From the NCBI GenBank assembly GCA_024123955.1, contig CP099652.1:2790001-2854000 (forward strand): a stretch of DNA of 64,000 bases, read 5' to 3'. The position numbers and the translations under genes were made by a program. The DNA is from Oxalobacteraceae bacterium OTU3CINTB1. GTDB taxonomy: Bacteria > Pseudomonadota > Gammaproteobacteria > Burkholderiales > Burkholderiaceae_D. Of this stretch, positions 43,792 to 52,439 are shown piece after piece (within the stretch, counting starts at the first letter, position 1; every line of letters starts with the position of its first letter). Under the pieces are notes generated by a model. That model ran no database searches, had not been told where the DNA came from, and saw only the letters and a list, made by a program, of their open reading frames with translations.

Positions 43792-44550
43792 ATGCAACAA
43801 GCTACTCACACCACCGCTACCGGCAACGCAGTACTGGCAATGCACGCTGTTACCCCTGCCGCTGCGCCGTCGCCCGCCATCAGCATCATCGGCGCACAGC
43901 AGAATGAACTGCTGCGGGCCCTGTCGCGTGAGGAACTGGTTAGCTTGTTCGACCACCTGGAGCTGGTGCCCCTGACCGCCGGCAAACACCTGTTCGACTT
44001 CGGCGACAAAATGGAATACGCCTTCTTCCCGACCAATGCCATCGTCTCGCTGCAGTATGTGACGGAAGACGGCGGCGCGACCGAGATCGCGGTTGTAGGC
44101 CGTGAAGGTGTGGTCGGCGTGTCGATGTACGAAACCGAACGCGCAAATTGTTCGGCAGTGGTGCAGAGTGCCGGTTACGGCTATCGCATCAAATCGGCCG
44201 TGCTGCGCGAAGCCTTCTTCAGCGGCGGCGCACTGGCGCAGCAACTGATGCGCCATACCAGCGCGCTGTTCGCCCAACTGGCGCAAACGGTGGCCGGTGT
44301 CCGTCACGGCAGCATCGAGCAGCGCCTGTGCCGCTGGTTGCTGGAGCGTCTGGACCGCTCCACTTCCAACGAACTGAAAGTGACGCAGGAGATGATCGCC
44401 AATATGCTGGGCGTGCGCCGCGAGAGCATCACCTGCTCGGCCGGCAAACTGCAGGAGGAAGGCTTGATCGAATACCGTCGCGGCACCGTCACGGTTCTGG
44501 ACCGCAGCGGCATGGAACGTCGTGCCGGCGGTTGCTACGTCGCCGCGTAA
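43792..44550 (+). CDS. Crp/Fnr-type transcriptional regulator
   Basis: The 252-residue protein has a 35-residue low-complexity start, a cyclic-nucleotide-type beta-roll (ELVPLTAGKHLFDFGDKMEYAFF, IVSLQYVTEDGGATEIAVVG) and a C-terminal winged helix (LKVTQEMIANMLGVRRESITCSAGKL). The cNMP-binding arginine and glutamate pattern is not evident, and no cysteine cluster for FeS is present, so another ligand or none is likely. Such proteins are common in several copies in Oxalobacteraceae. Target genes are not evident. Confidence 0.85.
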   Translation: MQQATHTTATGNAVLAMHAVTPAAAPSPAISIIGAQQNELLRALSREELVSLFDHLELVPLTAGKHLFDFGDKMEYAFFPTNAIVSLQYVTEDGGATEIAVVGREGVVGVSMYETERANCSAVVQSAGYGYRIKSAVLREAFFSGGALAQQLMRHTSALFAQLAQTVAGVRHGSIEQRLCRWLLERLDRSTSNELKVTQEMIANMLGVRRESITCSAGKLQEEGLIEYRRGTVTVLDRSGMERRAGGCYVAA

Positions 44551-44586
44551 CAGGTCCTCAACCAGTACCTCCCCGCTTCAAACCTC

Positions 44587-44781
44587 TTAGTGCAGATACC
44601 TCGGCGCATGCTGGAGCTGATCCAGCTTGCGCTGCACCAGGCAGTACCAAGCCATCGCCCATTTGGACGCCAGCATCGATTCCTCCACCGTCGGCGCGGA
44701 CATGGTCCGCTGAACCGCCATCATCTGGCGATGTAGGGCGCGCGCGGCGGGCGTGTGTTTGGGGGCTTTTGAAGTATCCAT
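44587..44781 (-). CDS. Small hypothetical protein
   Basis: The 64-residue frame reads MDTSKAPKHTPAARALHRQM, then SAPTVEESMLASKWAMAWYC and a basic C-terminus. It has good codon use and no stop for its length, but lacks a clear ribosome site; a longer version from 44808 is possible. Unknown family. It lies between convergent-to-divergent neighbours on the opposite strand. Confidence 0.4.
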   Translation of the reverse strand: MDTSKAPKHTPAARALHRQMMAVQRTMSAPTVEESMLASKWAMAWYCLVQRKLDQLQHAPRYLH

Positions 44782-44952
44782 GGGTCTTATTGTGGCCTCG
44801 TCCCACAACTCCGGCTGTGCGGTGTACCACGTTGGCGCACAGCTACTTTCTTTTCCAATTTTCTTCTAAGCAAGCGCGTTTATCTTCCTTTCCCAGTCTT
44901 TTCCGGGTCTATATACTGTTTTCTCATGGTATAGGCTGCTTAATAAGGAAAA

Positions 44953-47229
44953 ATGATGGGGAAGAGGGATTTTCGGGTCGCTGTCGTGTTGTCGGCTGGG
45001 GTCATTGCCGGCGCTCAGGCGCAGACCGCAACGCCTCCGCAGGACGGCGACCGGATAGAAAAAGTGGAGGTCACCGCGACGCGTTCGGCCAGCGCGGTCG
45101 ATGTGCAGCAGGTGCCGGCGGCGATCACCGTGCTCAAACCGGACAATCTGACCAAATATGGCCTCGGCAGCCTGACCGATATCGCCAGCCTGGTGCCGGC
45201 GATGTCGGTGCAGGAGCAGGGACCGGGTATCAACAACATCACGATGCGCGGGTTGGTTGTGCGCGGCATCGTCCCTTCCGAAGTGCAGGACGCGTCGCTT
45301 GTCGCGGTGTACATCGACGACATGCCGGTGACGCTGAAGTCGTCCAATCCGGACCTGAAGGTGCTGGATCTTGAGCGCATCGAGGTGCTGCAAGGCCCGC
45401 AGGGTACCCTGTTCGGCGCCGGCGCGATGGCGGGCGCGGTCCGCCAGATCACCCAGAAACCCGATGTGACCGATTTATTCGGCTCGGTGGAGGCGGTCGG
45501 CTCCAGCACATCCAAATTTGGTGGTGGAAATCACAACCTGCGCGGCATGGTCAACCTGCCGCTGAAAAACGATGTGCTGGGACTTCGTCTGACTGCCTAC
45601 ACGGGCGACGACTCGGGCTACATCCGCAACCAATACAACGGCGCCGTCACCAACGCTGTCTCCACCAACCAGGGACGGGCGGCGCTGCGCTTGAAGGCTT
45701 CGCGCGATCTGGTGATCGACGCCAGCGTCACCGCGTCCAATGTCAAGGCGGGTGTCAACGACGCTTACGGCGATCTGGCGCCGTACACCACCTTCGCGCT
45801 GATCCCGCAGACCAGCAACGACAAACTGCAGCTGTATAACGTTGGCGTCAACTACGATTTGGGCGGTGCGCAGCTGGTTTCGTCGACCTCCTACCTGCAT
45901 CGCGACACGCTGTACGTGACATCGGCGCAGTATCCGGCGACGGCGTTTATCTTCGGCGGACAAAATCTGCTGATGCAGGCCGCCTACACGATCGGCAACA
46001 AGGTCGATGACTTCGCGCAGGAGTTCCGCGTCAATTCCAAGGGTGAAGGCCCGTTCAAGTGGACCGCCGGCGCTTTCTTCGAGAAGGGCAAGCGCAATAC
46101 GCTGCAGGACGAGCCGACTGTCGGTTTCGATGCGCGCTACGCCGAGACCCGCAATTTTCCCGGCTATAACTCGCAGACCAACGAACTGGCTTTCAATCCG
46201 GACGATTTCTTCTCTGGCGCGCAAAACACCAAATCGCGCCAGGCCGCGCTGTTCGCCGAAGCGACGTACACCGTTTGGGAAAAGCTGGACCTGACGGCCG
46301 GCGTGCGGCTGTTCCGCGGCACGCAGGACTTCGATCTGCGTTTCAGCGGCTTGTTCGGCAATCTGGTCGGCGCCACGCCGGCCGCGCCGGTCGGGCAGCC
46401 GACCCTCAGCAACAGCAGCGCGACGTCGAAAGGCGCCAATCCGCGTTTCGTCGCCGCCTACCGTCTCGATCCAGATCACACGCTTTACGCCTCGGCGGGC
46501 AAGGGCTTCCGCTATGGCGGCAACAACCAGCCGGTGCCTTTCAACTTCTGCGGCATCAACGCGCCCACCACGTTCGAACCTGACAGTCTGTGGAACTACG
46601 AGGTCGGCTCGAAAAACACGCTGCTGAATCATCGTATGACGTTCAACGCCAGCGCCTATGTGATCGAATGGAAGGACGTACAGGTGTTCAACCGCCTGCC
46701 TTGCACTTACTACTTCACGCAAAACGCCGGCAAGATCCGCAGCGAAGGACTGGAACTGGAAACTGCCTTCAAGCTGACGCGCCGCGCATCGGTGGGATTG
46801 AGTGCCGCCTACAACCACGCCTACGCTACGCGGACTGTCGTCACCGGCATCGCAGCCCAGAACATCCCCGAAGGCAGCCGCGTTCCGTATGCGCCGCGCC
46901 TGTCGGCCACCGCCACCGCCAGCTACAGCATTCCGGTGCGCGGCACGGACGAAGTGGGCGTCTCCGCCAGCTACGCGTATCGCGGCGACGCCTACACCAA
47001 CTTCGCGCCGGAGCAGGGAAGTTATGCGCGCATTCCGTCGTCGAACACGGTCAACGCCACGGTGACGTACAAGACCGGCGCCTACGAGGTTGGCCTGTTC
47101 GGCACCAACCTGACCAACGGCGCCAAGGTGAGCGACGTGGTACCCAACACCATCGCCATCCAGCCTGGTAATCTGGTGTACATGGCGCGTCCCCGCACCG
47201 TGGGCCTGCGCGTTAAAGCGAGATTCTGA
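44953..47229 (+). CDS. TonB-dependent receptor (unknown substrate)
   Basis: The 758-residue receptor has a short signal peptide (ends AGAQAQT), a plug domain (VEVTATRSASAVDVQQVPAAI, YIDDMPVTLKSSNPDLKVLDL and LQGPQGTLFGAGAMAGAVRQI) and a barrel ending GLRVKARF. The ribosome site is AAGGA at 44944. Its stop overlaps the desaturase start (TGATG). The FyuA/iron-complex-like plug is not specific. Linked genes are a membrane desaturase and a PhnD-like protein, an unusual set. Confidence 0.92.
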   Translation: MMGKRDFRVAVVLSAGVIAGAQAQTATPPQDGDRIEKVEVTATRSASAVDVQQVPAAITVLKPDNLTKYGLGSLTDIASLVPAMSVQEQGPGINNITMRGLVVRGIVPSEVQDASLVAVYIDDMPVTLKSSNPDLKVLDLERIEVLQGPQGTLFGAGAMAGAVRQITQKPDVTDLFGSVEAVGSSTSKFGGGNHNLRGMVNLPLKNDVLGLRLTAYTGDDSGYIRNQYNGAVTNAVSTNQGRAALRLKASRDLVIDASVTASNVKAGVNDAYGDLAPYTTFALIPQTSNDKLQLYNVGVNYDLGGAQLVSSTSYLHRDTLYVTSAQYPATAFIFGGQNLLMQAAYTIGNKVDDFAQEFRVNSKGEGPFKWTAGAFFEKGKRNTLQDEPTVGFDARYAETRNFPGYNSQTNELAFNPDDFFSGAQNTKSRQAALFAEATYTVWEKLDLTAGVRLFRGTQDFDLRFSGLFGNLVGATPAAPVGQPTLSNSSATSKGANPRFVAAYRLDPDHTLYASAGKGFRYGGNNQPVPFNFCGINAPTTFEPDSLWNYEVGSKNTLLNHRMTFNASAYVIEWKDVQVFNRLPCTYYFTQNAGKIRSEGLELETAFKLTRRASVGLSAAYNHAYATRTVVTGIAAQNIPEGSRVPYAPRLSATATASYSIPVRGTDEVGVSASYAYRGDAYTNFAPEQGSYARIPSSNTVNATVTYKTGAYEVGLFGTNLTNGAKVSDVVPNTIAIQPGNLVYMARPRTVGLRVKARF

Positions 47230-48191
47230 TGCTGAAGCAGCGGCCCTCCGAGTATATCGATGCGCATCAGCGCGGCGAGGTCGCTGCGGAACGGGGTCGC
47301 TTGCTTTGGCTGGGCGAGTGGCCGACGTGGGTGCTGATCGCCGTTATCCACGGCGGCTGGCTGCTGACGCTTGCATATTGGCGTGAGATCGGTACCGTGC
47401 CCGCGACGTTGCTGATGATTTGGTGGTGTGCGTGGTACATGTCGCTGCAGCACGAACTGATACATGGCCATCCCACCCGCTGGCCGGCGGTGAACCGCCT
47501 GTTCGGCTATCTGCCGCTGGCGGTGTGGTACCCATATGGCCTTTATCGCGACAGCCATCTGCGCCACCATAACGACTTTCACTTGACGATGCCTGCGCTG
47601 GACACCGAGAGCAACTACGTCGCACCGGCGCGGTGGGCGGAAATGAATAAGCCCTTACGCGCGCTGCACTGGTTTAACAAGACTTTTTGGGGACGCATGC
47701 TGGTCGGTCCGGCGCTGGCCGTCACCGGCGCCTGGGTCGAGGCGGTGCGCGAACCGCTGCGGGGCGAATGGCGCAATGTGCCGATGTGGCTGACCCATGT
47801 CGCCGTGCTGGCGGCGATGTTGTGGTGGGTGCGGTCGGCCTTCGGCGTCGAGCCTCTGTATTATCTGCTGGCGATCTCGTATCCGGCGCAATCGCTGGCG
47901 ATGGTGCGTTCCTACTATGAGCACCGGCCTGCGGCGGATCACAAGCAGCGCATCGTGCTCAATGAAGCCGGTTTCGTTTGGCGGGTGCTTTTCCTGAACA
48001 ATAATCTGCACCTGGTCCATCACGACCTGCCTTCGGTGCCGTGGTATCTGCTGCCGCGCGTCTACAGGGCGCGGCGGCTGGCTTACAATACGCGCAGTGG
48101 CGGTTTTCATGTCCAGGGTTATGGACGGTTGATGCGCCGTCTCGGTTTCGGCGCGATCGACGCGCCGGTGCATCCCCATATGCCGGATTAG
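47229..48191 (+). CDS. Membrane fatty-acid desaturase/hydroxylase-type di-iron enzyme
   Basis: The 320-residue protein has four or more membrane helices and the three histidine boxes of the di-iron family: H75-H79-H81 (HELIHGH), HLRHH at 110-114, and HLVHH near 260-264. The family includes acyl desaturases, carotene hydroxylases and alkane hydroxylases. It overlaps the TBDR stop and is 4 bp from the next gene, so the three form an operon. The substrate is unknown; it may modify a compound imported by the receptor. Confidence 0.88.
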   Translation: MLKQRPSEYIDAHQRGEVAAERGRLLWLGEWPTWVLIAVIHGGWLLTLAYWREIGTVPATLLMIWWCAWYMSLQHELIHGHPTRWPAVNRLFGYLPLAVWYPYGLYRDSHLRHHNDFHLTMPALDTESNYVAPARWAEMNKPLRALHWFNKTFWGRMLVGPALAVTGAWVEAVREPLRGEWRNVPMWLTHVAVLAAMLWWVRSAFGVEPLYYLLAISYPAQSLAMVRSYYEHRPAADHKQRIVLNEAGFVWRVLFLNNNLHLVHHDLPSVPWYLLPRVYRARRLAYNTRSGGFHVQGYGRLMRRLGFGAIDAPVHPHMPD

Positions 48192-48195
48192 TTAA

Positions 48196-48984
48196 ATGAC
48201 CTGGATTGCCGCTCTGCCGATGTACAACGTCTCCGAGCGGCTTGGACAGGCCTATGAAGGGCTGCTTGCCGCGCTGGCGGAGGAGGCCGGGCAGGTGGTT
48301 TCGCTGGCATCGCCTTCGGACCTGCCGGCGTTTTGGCGGCAGCGGGATCTGCTGCTTAGCCAGACTTGCGGTTATCCCTATATGACCCAGTTGCGGGGCA
48401 AGGTGACATTGGTCGCCACGCCCTGCTACGATTTCGCCGGGTGCTCCGGTAGCGATTATTCGAGCGTCATCGTGGTGCGCGAGGGTGCGGAGGTCGATGT
48501 GCTGACCGATGCGGTCGGGCTGGTCGCGGCGATCAATGATTCGAGTTCCAATAGCGGGATGAATGTGCTTCGCCATGCGGTGGCGCCGCTGGCGCGGGGC
48601 GGGCGGTTCTTCGGTAAGGTGATTCAGTCGGGGAGCCATGCCGCCAGCGTGCGCATGGTGCGCCAGGGCGCGGCCGATATCGCGGCGGTGGACTGCGTCA
48701 CGTGGGGGTATCTGGCGCGGGAGGATTCAGGGGCGGTGAGGGGGCTGAAGGTGCTACGGTATTCGGTGGCGTCGCCAGGTTTGCCGTTGATCGCGGGTGG
48801 TGGGGTGGAGGAGGCGTTGGTGGTGCGGCTGCGCGGGTCATTGTTGCGGCCGAGTGCGCGGGTGCGAGCGTTGATGGAGGTGTTAAGTATTCGCGGCTTC
48901 GAATATCGTGACGACGCCGATTACGCGCGGATTCTCCAGCTTCAAACGGAGGCCGAGACGGCGGGTTATCCGGGAATCACGTAG
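48196..48984 (+). CDS. PhnD-like periplasmic-binding-fold protein without signal peptide
   Basis: The 262-residue protein matches phosphate/phosphonate binding proteins: WIAALPMYNVSERLGQAYEGL start, SQTCGYPYMTQL, NDSSSNSGMNVLRHAVAPLA, GSHAASVRMVRQGAADIAAVD. There is no signal peptide, so it should stay in the cytoplasm, which is odd for a transporter protein and suggests a sensor or enzyme-partner role. It ends next to paired REP-like palindromes. Confidence 0.82.
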   Translation: MTWIAALPMYNVSERLGQAYEGLLAALAEEAGQVVSLASPSDLPAFWRQRDLLLSQTCGYPYMTQLRGKVTLVATPCYDFAGCSGSDYSSVIVVREGAEVDVLTDAVGLVAAINDSSSNSGMNVLRHAVAPLARGGRFFGKVIQSGSHAASVRMVRQGAADIAAVDCVTWGYLAREDSGAVRGLKVLRYSVASPGLPLIAGGGVEEALVVRLRGSLLRPSARVRALMEVLSIRGFEYRDDADYARILQLQTEAETAGYPGIT

Positions 48985-49075
48985 GGCGGATTAGCGTAGC
49001 GTAATCCGCCAATGCATGCTCCGTCGACGGCTCATAGATGGCGGATTACGGCTTCGCCTAATCCCGCCCTACGTG
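48979..49075. repeat. Inverted pair of REP-like palindromes
   Basis: The first element (48979-49012) reads CACGTAGGGCGGATTAGCGT and closes with GTAATCCGCC, overlapping the last codons of the PhnD-like gene. The second (49040-49075) runs GGCGGATTACGGCTTCGCCT to CTACGTG in the opposite direction with one extra C. The pair lies between convergent gene ends. Confidence 0.85.
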
Positions 49076-49113
49076 TCTCTGTGGTTGTTCAAACGTTCAG
49101 GTGCGCGGGTACT

Positions 49114-50079
49114 TTACTTCGTGCCGCGCCACAGCGGCACCGCTGTCGCATCCAGCTTGCGCGGCAGCAGACCCTCGCCGTAAAACGCGTCGGCGATGCG
49201 CTGCTGCTCGCCCAGCGCGTCCTTCTGCACCAGCCGCACATCATAGCTGCGCCGGCTATTGGCCAGTTCCACCGTCTTCGCATCCAACCCCCACGCCGGT
49301 GCCAGCAACTCCGCCGCCTCCTTCGGCGATTGCTTGACCCATTTGCCGGTCTTGCGCAAAGCTTCAAAAACCACCGCCAGCACGTCCGAACGCGCCTCCG
49401 CATAGCTGCTCGACGCCAGGTAATAGCGCTGATAGTCGGCGATGTTGCGGCCATCCGCCAAAATCTTCACCGGCGACTGCCGCTGCACGCCAGCCAGATA
49501 CGGGTCCCAGGTCACCCAGGCCGCAACACTGCCACGCTCGAACGCCGCGCGGCCATCGGCCGGCGTCAGGTAAGCCGGTTCTATGTCCTTGAATCGCAAT
49601 CCCGCCTTGTCCAGCGCCGCGATCAGCAGGTAGTGGCTGCCCGCCGCCTTGGTCAGTGCGATCTTCTTCCCCTTCAAATCCGCCACGGTTGCATACGGCG
49701 CGTCGGCGCGCACCACGATCGCCTGCGCGGACGGCGACGGCGCCTCCTGCGCGAAATAGGTCAGCTGCGCGCCGGCAGCCTGCGCGAATACCGGCACCGT
49801 ATCCGCGACGTCGGCGCTTAAATCCACGCCGCCGACATTGAGCGCTTCCAGTAGCGGCAGGCCGCTGGAGAACTCGTGCCAACTGACCTTGACGCCCAGC
49901 GGCGCGAGATCCTGTTCCAGTTGGCCGCGTACTTTGAGGATGGTGAGCAGGGTGGAAGACTTCTGATAGCCGATGCGCAGCGTCGATGGTTTTTGCGCCA
50001 ACGCCGGCAAGGAAGCCAGCGGCAGCAAGGATGTCAATGCAAACAGGGATAGCACGGTACGGCGGCGCGGGGTGAACAT
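49114..50079 (-). CDS. Aliphatic-sulfonate-type ABC substrate-binding protein (SsuA-like)
   Basis: The 321-residue protein has a signal peptide (ends LPALAQK) and the SsuA/TauA/NrtA fold: LRIGYQKSSTLLTILKVRG, HEFSSGLPLLEALNVGGVDL, KIALTKAAGSHYLLIAALDKAGL and WVTWDPYLAGVQ. It captures sulfonates or sulfate-ester-like organosulfur compounds. It is divergent from the oxidase gene, and their spacer holds one of two related 42-bp modules; the permease and ATPase (ssuC, ssuB) lie 6 kb away under the other. No other transporter of this kind is adjacent, so they probably work together. Confidence 0.9.
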   Translation of the reverse strand: MFTPRRRTVLSLFALTSLLPLASLPALAQKPSTLRIGYQKSSTLLTILKVRGQLEQDLAPLGVKVSWHEFSSGLPLLEALNVGGVDLSADVADTVPVFAQAAGAQLTYFAQEAPSPSAQAIVVRADAPYATVADLKGKKIALTKAAGSHYLLIAALDKAGLRFKDIEPAYLTPADGRAAFERGSVAAWVTWDPYLAGVQRQSPVKILADGRNIADYQRYYLASSSYAEARSDVLAVVFEALRKTGKWVKQSPKEAAELLAPAWGLDAKTVELANSRRSYDVRLVQKDALGEQQRIADAFYGEGLLPRKLDATAVPLWRGTK

Positions 50080-50204
50080 GAAGACTCCGGAAGTTGGTTA
50101 TCTTTCGATTGTAGGTCGCGTGTCACGGTCCCCGGAACGAATGGTTTCGCGTTTGGATATAGCGTCGGCACATATCGCCCACGTAAATACATTATTCTCA
50201 AAAT

Positions 50205-50246
50205 TCATATTTCAATATGATAAACAATTAGTTTCTACATAATTAT
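50205..50246. promoter_or_regulatory. Shared 42-bp promoter module (copy A)
   Basis: This 42-bp block is identical to copy B (55837-55878) at 34 positions without gaps. Its core AAACAATTAGTTT (50222-50234) is exact in both, with ACATAAT after it. The block lies between the divergent SsuA-like gene and the Tat oxidase gene. Shared sequence in front of two linked operons suggests a common regulator, possibly CysB- or SsuR-like. Confidence 0.75.
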
Positions 50247-50292
50247 CCGCGTCATAAGATCGCTCCAACTTGACCAATTCGTGGAGCTACTA

Positions 50293-51882
50293 ATGACAGT
50301 ATCGCGTCGGAACTTCCTCATGCAGCTTGCTGCGACCAGCGGCTACGCCGCAGCCACCGCCGCCATGACGACCCTGGGTTTAGGCGCGCCGTCGATCGCG
50401 GTGGCCGGCCAAACCACCGGTTTGCAACTGGCTCCCGGTTCGGGAAAGGGCTTGCGCGTGCTGGTGCTGGGCGCAGGCATTGCCGGCCTGGTGTCGGCCT
50501 ACGAGCTGCGCAAGGCTGGCTATGAGGTGCAGGTGGTGGAGGCGCGCGAGCGCGTCGGCGGTCGTAACTGGACCATACGCAACGGCACCCGCATCGAGTA
50601 CGAAGACGGCACCACGCAGACCGCCGAATTTGAGCCGGACCACTATTTCAACGCGGGGCCGGCGCGTTTGCCCAGCCATCATCAGACCATCCTGGGCTAC
50701 TGCCGCGAGTTCGGTGTCGAGTTGGAGGCGGAGGTCAACACCAGCCGCAGCGCCTATTTTCTGCCGGATCCTGCCAAGGGCGGCCAGCCGATCCAACTGC
50801 GCCGCGCCATCAACGATGCGCGCGGCCATATCTCCGAGCTGCTGGCCAAGTCGGTCAACCGCGGCGCGCTCGATCAAGAGCTGAGCGTTGACGACCGTGC
50901 GCGCCTGGTCGAATTCCTGAAGGTTTATGGCGACCTGACCCCAAAGTCTGAGTTCAAGGGCACCGAGCGTTCCGGCTACAAGGTCTTTCCGGGATCGGCG
51001 GAGCAGGTGGGCGAACGCCAGGAACCGTTGTCGCTGGAGGCCTTGCTCCACCCCGACCTCTGGACGTCGTTGATTTTCGACGAGCTGCTGATCTTCCAGC
51101 CGACGATGCTGCAACCGGTCGGCGGCATGGATCGAATCCCCCACGCCTTCTACGAGCGGCTGAAGGATGTGGTGCGGCTGAATACAGAGGTCAAGGCTAT
51201 CCGCAACAAACCGGCGGGCGTCGATGTGACGGTGCGCGACCGCGCCAGCGGCACTGTGCAGGTGCTGTCGGCCGATTTCGCTGTCACGACTTTCCCTTTG
51301 CCGGTGCTGGCGCTGGTCGACACCAATTTCTCGCCGGAGGTGAAAGCCGCGATCTCCGGCGTTCACTACGACACCGCCAGCAAGATCGCCTGGCAGTCGC
51401 GCCGCTTCTGGGAAACGGATACCCATATCTATGGCGGCATCTCCATCGTCAAGCACGAAACGGCGCTGATCTGGTATCCCAGCGGCGGTTTTCACAAGGC
51501 CACCGGCGTACTGGTTGGCTGCTACAACATCGGCCAGGCCGCGCGCGACTTCACCGCCAAATCCCTGGCGGCGCAATTTGCGTCCTCTCGCGGCGTCATC
51601 GACCGCGTGCATCCGGGACGCGGCGCCGAACTGCAACGTCCAGTCAGCGTGGCCTGGCACAAGGTGCCTTACAGCCTTGGGTCGTGGGTGCACTGGGCCA
51701 CGCCGGCGGAGAAGGAATACACGTTACTGAATAAGCCGGAGGGGCGCGTCCACTTCGCCGGCGAGTACCTGAGCCAGATCGGCGCATGGCAGGAGGGTGC
51801 CGCGCTGTCGGCCCACCATGCAATCGCCGCCATCGCACACCGCGTTGCCACCGGCGCTACCTTCGCCAAGCGCGCCGCCTGA
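50293..51882 (+). CDS. Tat-exported flavin monoamine/amino-acid oxidase
   Basis: The 529-residue protein starts at the ATG at 50293 with a GGAG site; the N-terminus has a twin-arginine signal SRRNFLM (residues 4-10) and a hydrophobic stretch. The FAD-binding domain follows (LVLGAGIAGLVSAYELRKAG, EARERVGGRNW), and the C-terminal FAD/substrate region has VHFAGEYLSQIGAWQEGA. These belong to the monoamine and L-amino-acid oxidase family, producing imine (then ammonia) and H2O2 in the periplasm. It is followed 27 bp later by a RidA gene. Confidence 0.9.
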   Translation: MTVSRRNFLMQLAATSGYAAATAAMTTLGLGAPSIAVAGQTTGLQLAPGSGKGLRVLVLGAGIAGLVSAYELRKAGYEVQVVEARERVGGRNWTIRNGTRIEYEDGTTQTAEFEPDHYFNAGPARLPSHHQTILGYCREFGVELEAEVNTSRSAYFLPDPAKGGQPIQLRRAINDARGHISELLAKSVNRGALDQELSVDDRARLVEFLKVYGDLTPKSEFKGTERSGYKVFPGSAEQVGERQEPLSLEALLHPDLWTSLIFDELLIFQPTMLQPVGGMDRIPHAFYERLKDVVRLNTEVKAIRNKPAGVDVTVRDRASGTVQVLSADFAVTTFPLPVLALVDTNFSPEVKAAISGVHYDTASKIAWQSRRFWETDTHIYGGISIVKHETALIWYPSGGFHKATGVLVGCYNIGQAARDFTAKSLAAQFASSRGVIDRVHPGRGAELQRPVSVAWHKVPYSLGSWVHWATPAEKEYTLLNKPEGRVHFAGEYLSQIGAWQEGAALSAHHAIAAIAHRVATGATFAKRAA

Positions 51883-51909
51883 TTTCTTTTTACATCGAGA
51901 GAGCACACC

Positions 51910-52410
51910 ATGAAAACCACCGCTAAAGTATTGTTTGCAAGCCTGTACTTGTCCACCGTCGCCGCCCAGGCGCAGCAGATCAAGCGCACGCCCATCCCCA
52001 ATTCCAATTTCCCCATCTCGGTCGCCGTCACTGTGCCGGCCAACGCGGAAACCATCTATTTCAGCGGCGTGCTGCCGGATGTCGCCGACGCCACCGCGCC
52101 GAAAGGAACGCCGGCCGCCTATGGCAATACCGAGACGCAGACCGCGTCGGTGCTGCGCAAGCTGCAGTCCGCGCTCGCGGCCGAAGGGTTGTCTTTCGGC
52201 GATGTCGTCTCGCTGCGGGTGTTCCTGGTGGGCGATCCGAAGCTGGATAACAAGCTTGATTTCAGCGGGCTGAATACCGCCTTCGGCCAGTTCTTTGGTA
52301 CCGCCGCGCAGCCGGCCAAGCCGGCCCGCACCGCCTTGCAGGTCGCAGCGCTGCCGCTGCCCGGCGCCCTGGTGGAGATCGACCTGGTCGCCGCCCGCGT
52401 CAAGCCATAA
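51910..52410 (+). CDS. Exported RidA-family protein
   Basis: The 166-residue protein has a signal peptide (MKTTAKVLFASLYLSTVAAQAQ) and a RidA/YjgF fold (IYFSGVLPDVADA, YGNTETQTASVLRKLQSALAAEGLSFGDVVSL in parts, PLPGALVEIDLVAA). RidA enzymes hydrolyse reactive 2-aminoacrylate and other imines. Most are cytosolic; this one is exported, and its gene follows an exported amine oxidase that makes imines. The pairing suggests periplasmic imine clean-up or completion of the oxidase reaction. Confidence 0.87.
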   Translation: MKTTAKVLFASLYLSTVAAQAQQIKRTPIPNSNFPISVAVTVPANAETIYFSGVLPDVADATAPKGTPAAYGNTETQTASVLRKLQSALAAEGLSFGDVVSLRVFLVGDPKLDNKLDFSGLNTAFGQFFGTAAQPAKPARTALQVAALPLPGALVEIDLVAARVKP

Positions 52411-52439
52411 CTTTTCATATCCTTCAGGAGCTGAACCGC

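Noticed and set aside
44912..44933. TATAC/GTATA inverted repeat upstream of the TBDR at 44953
   Set aside because: The arms are only 5 bp in an AT-rich promoter area and are easily expected by chance.
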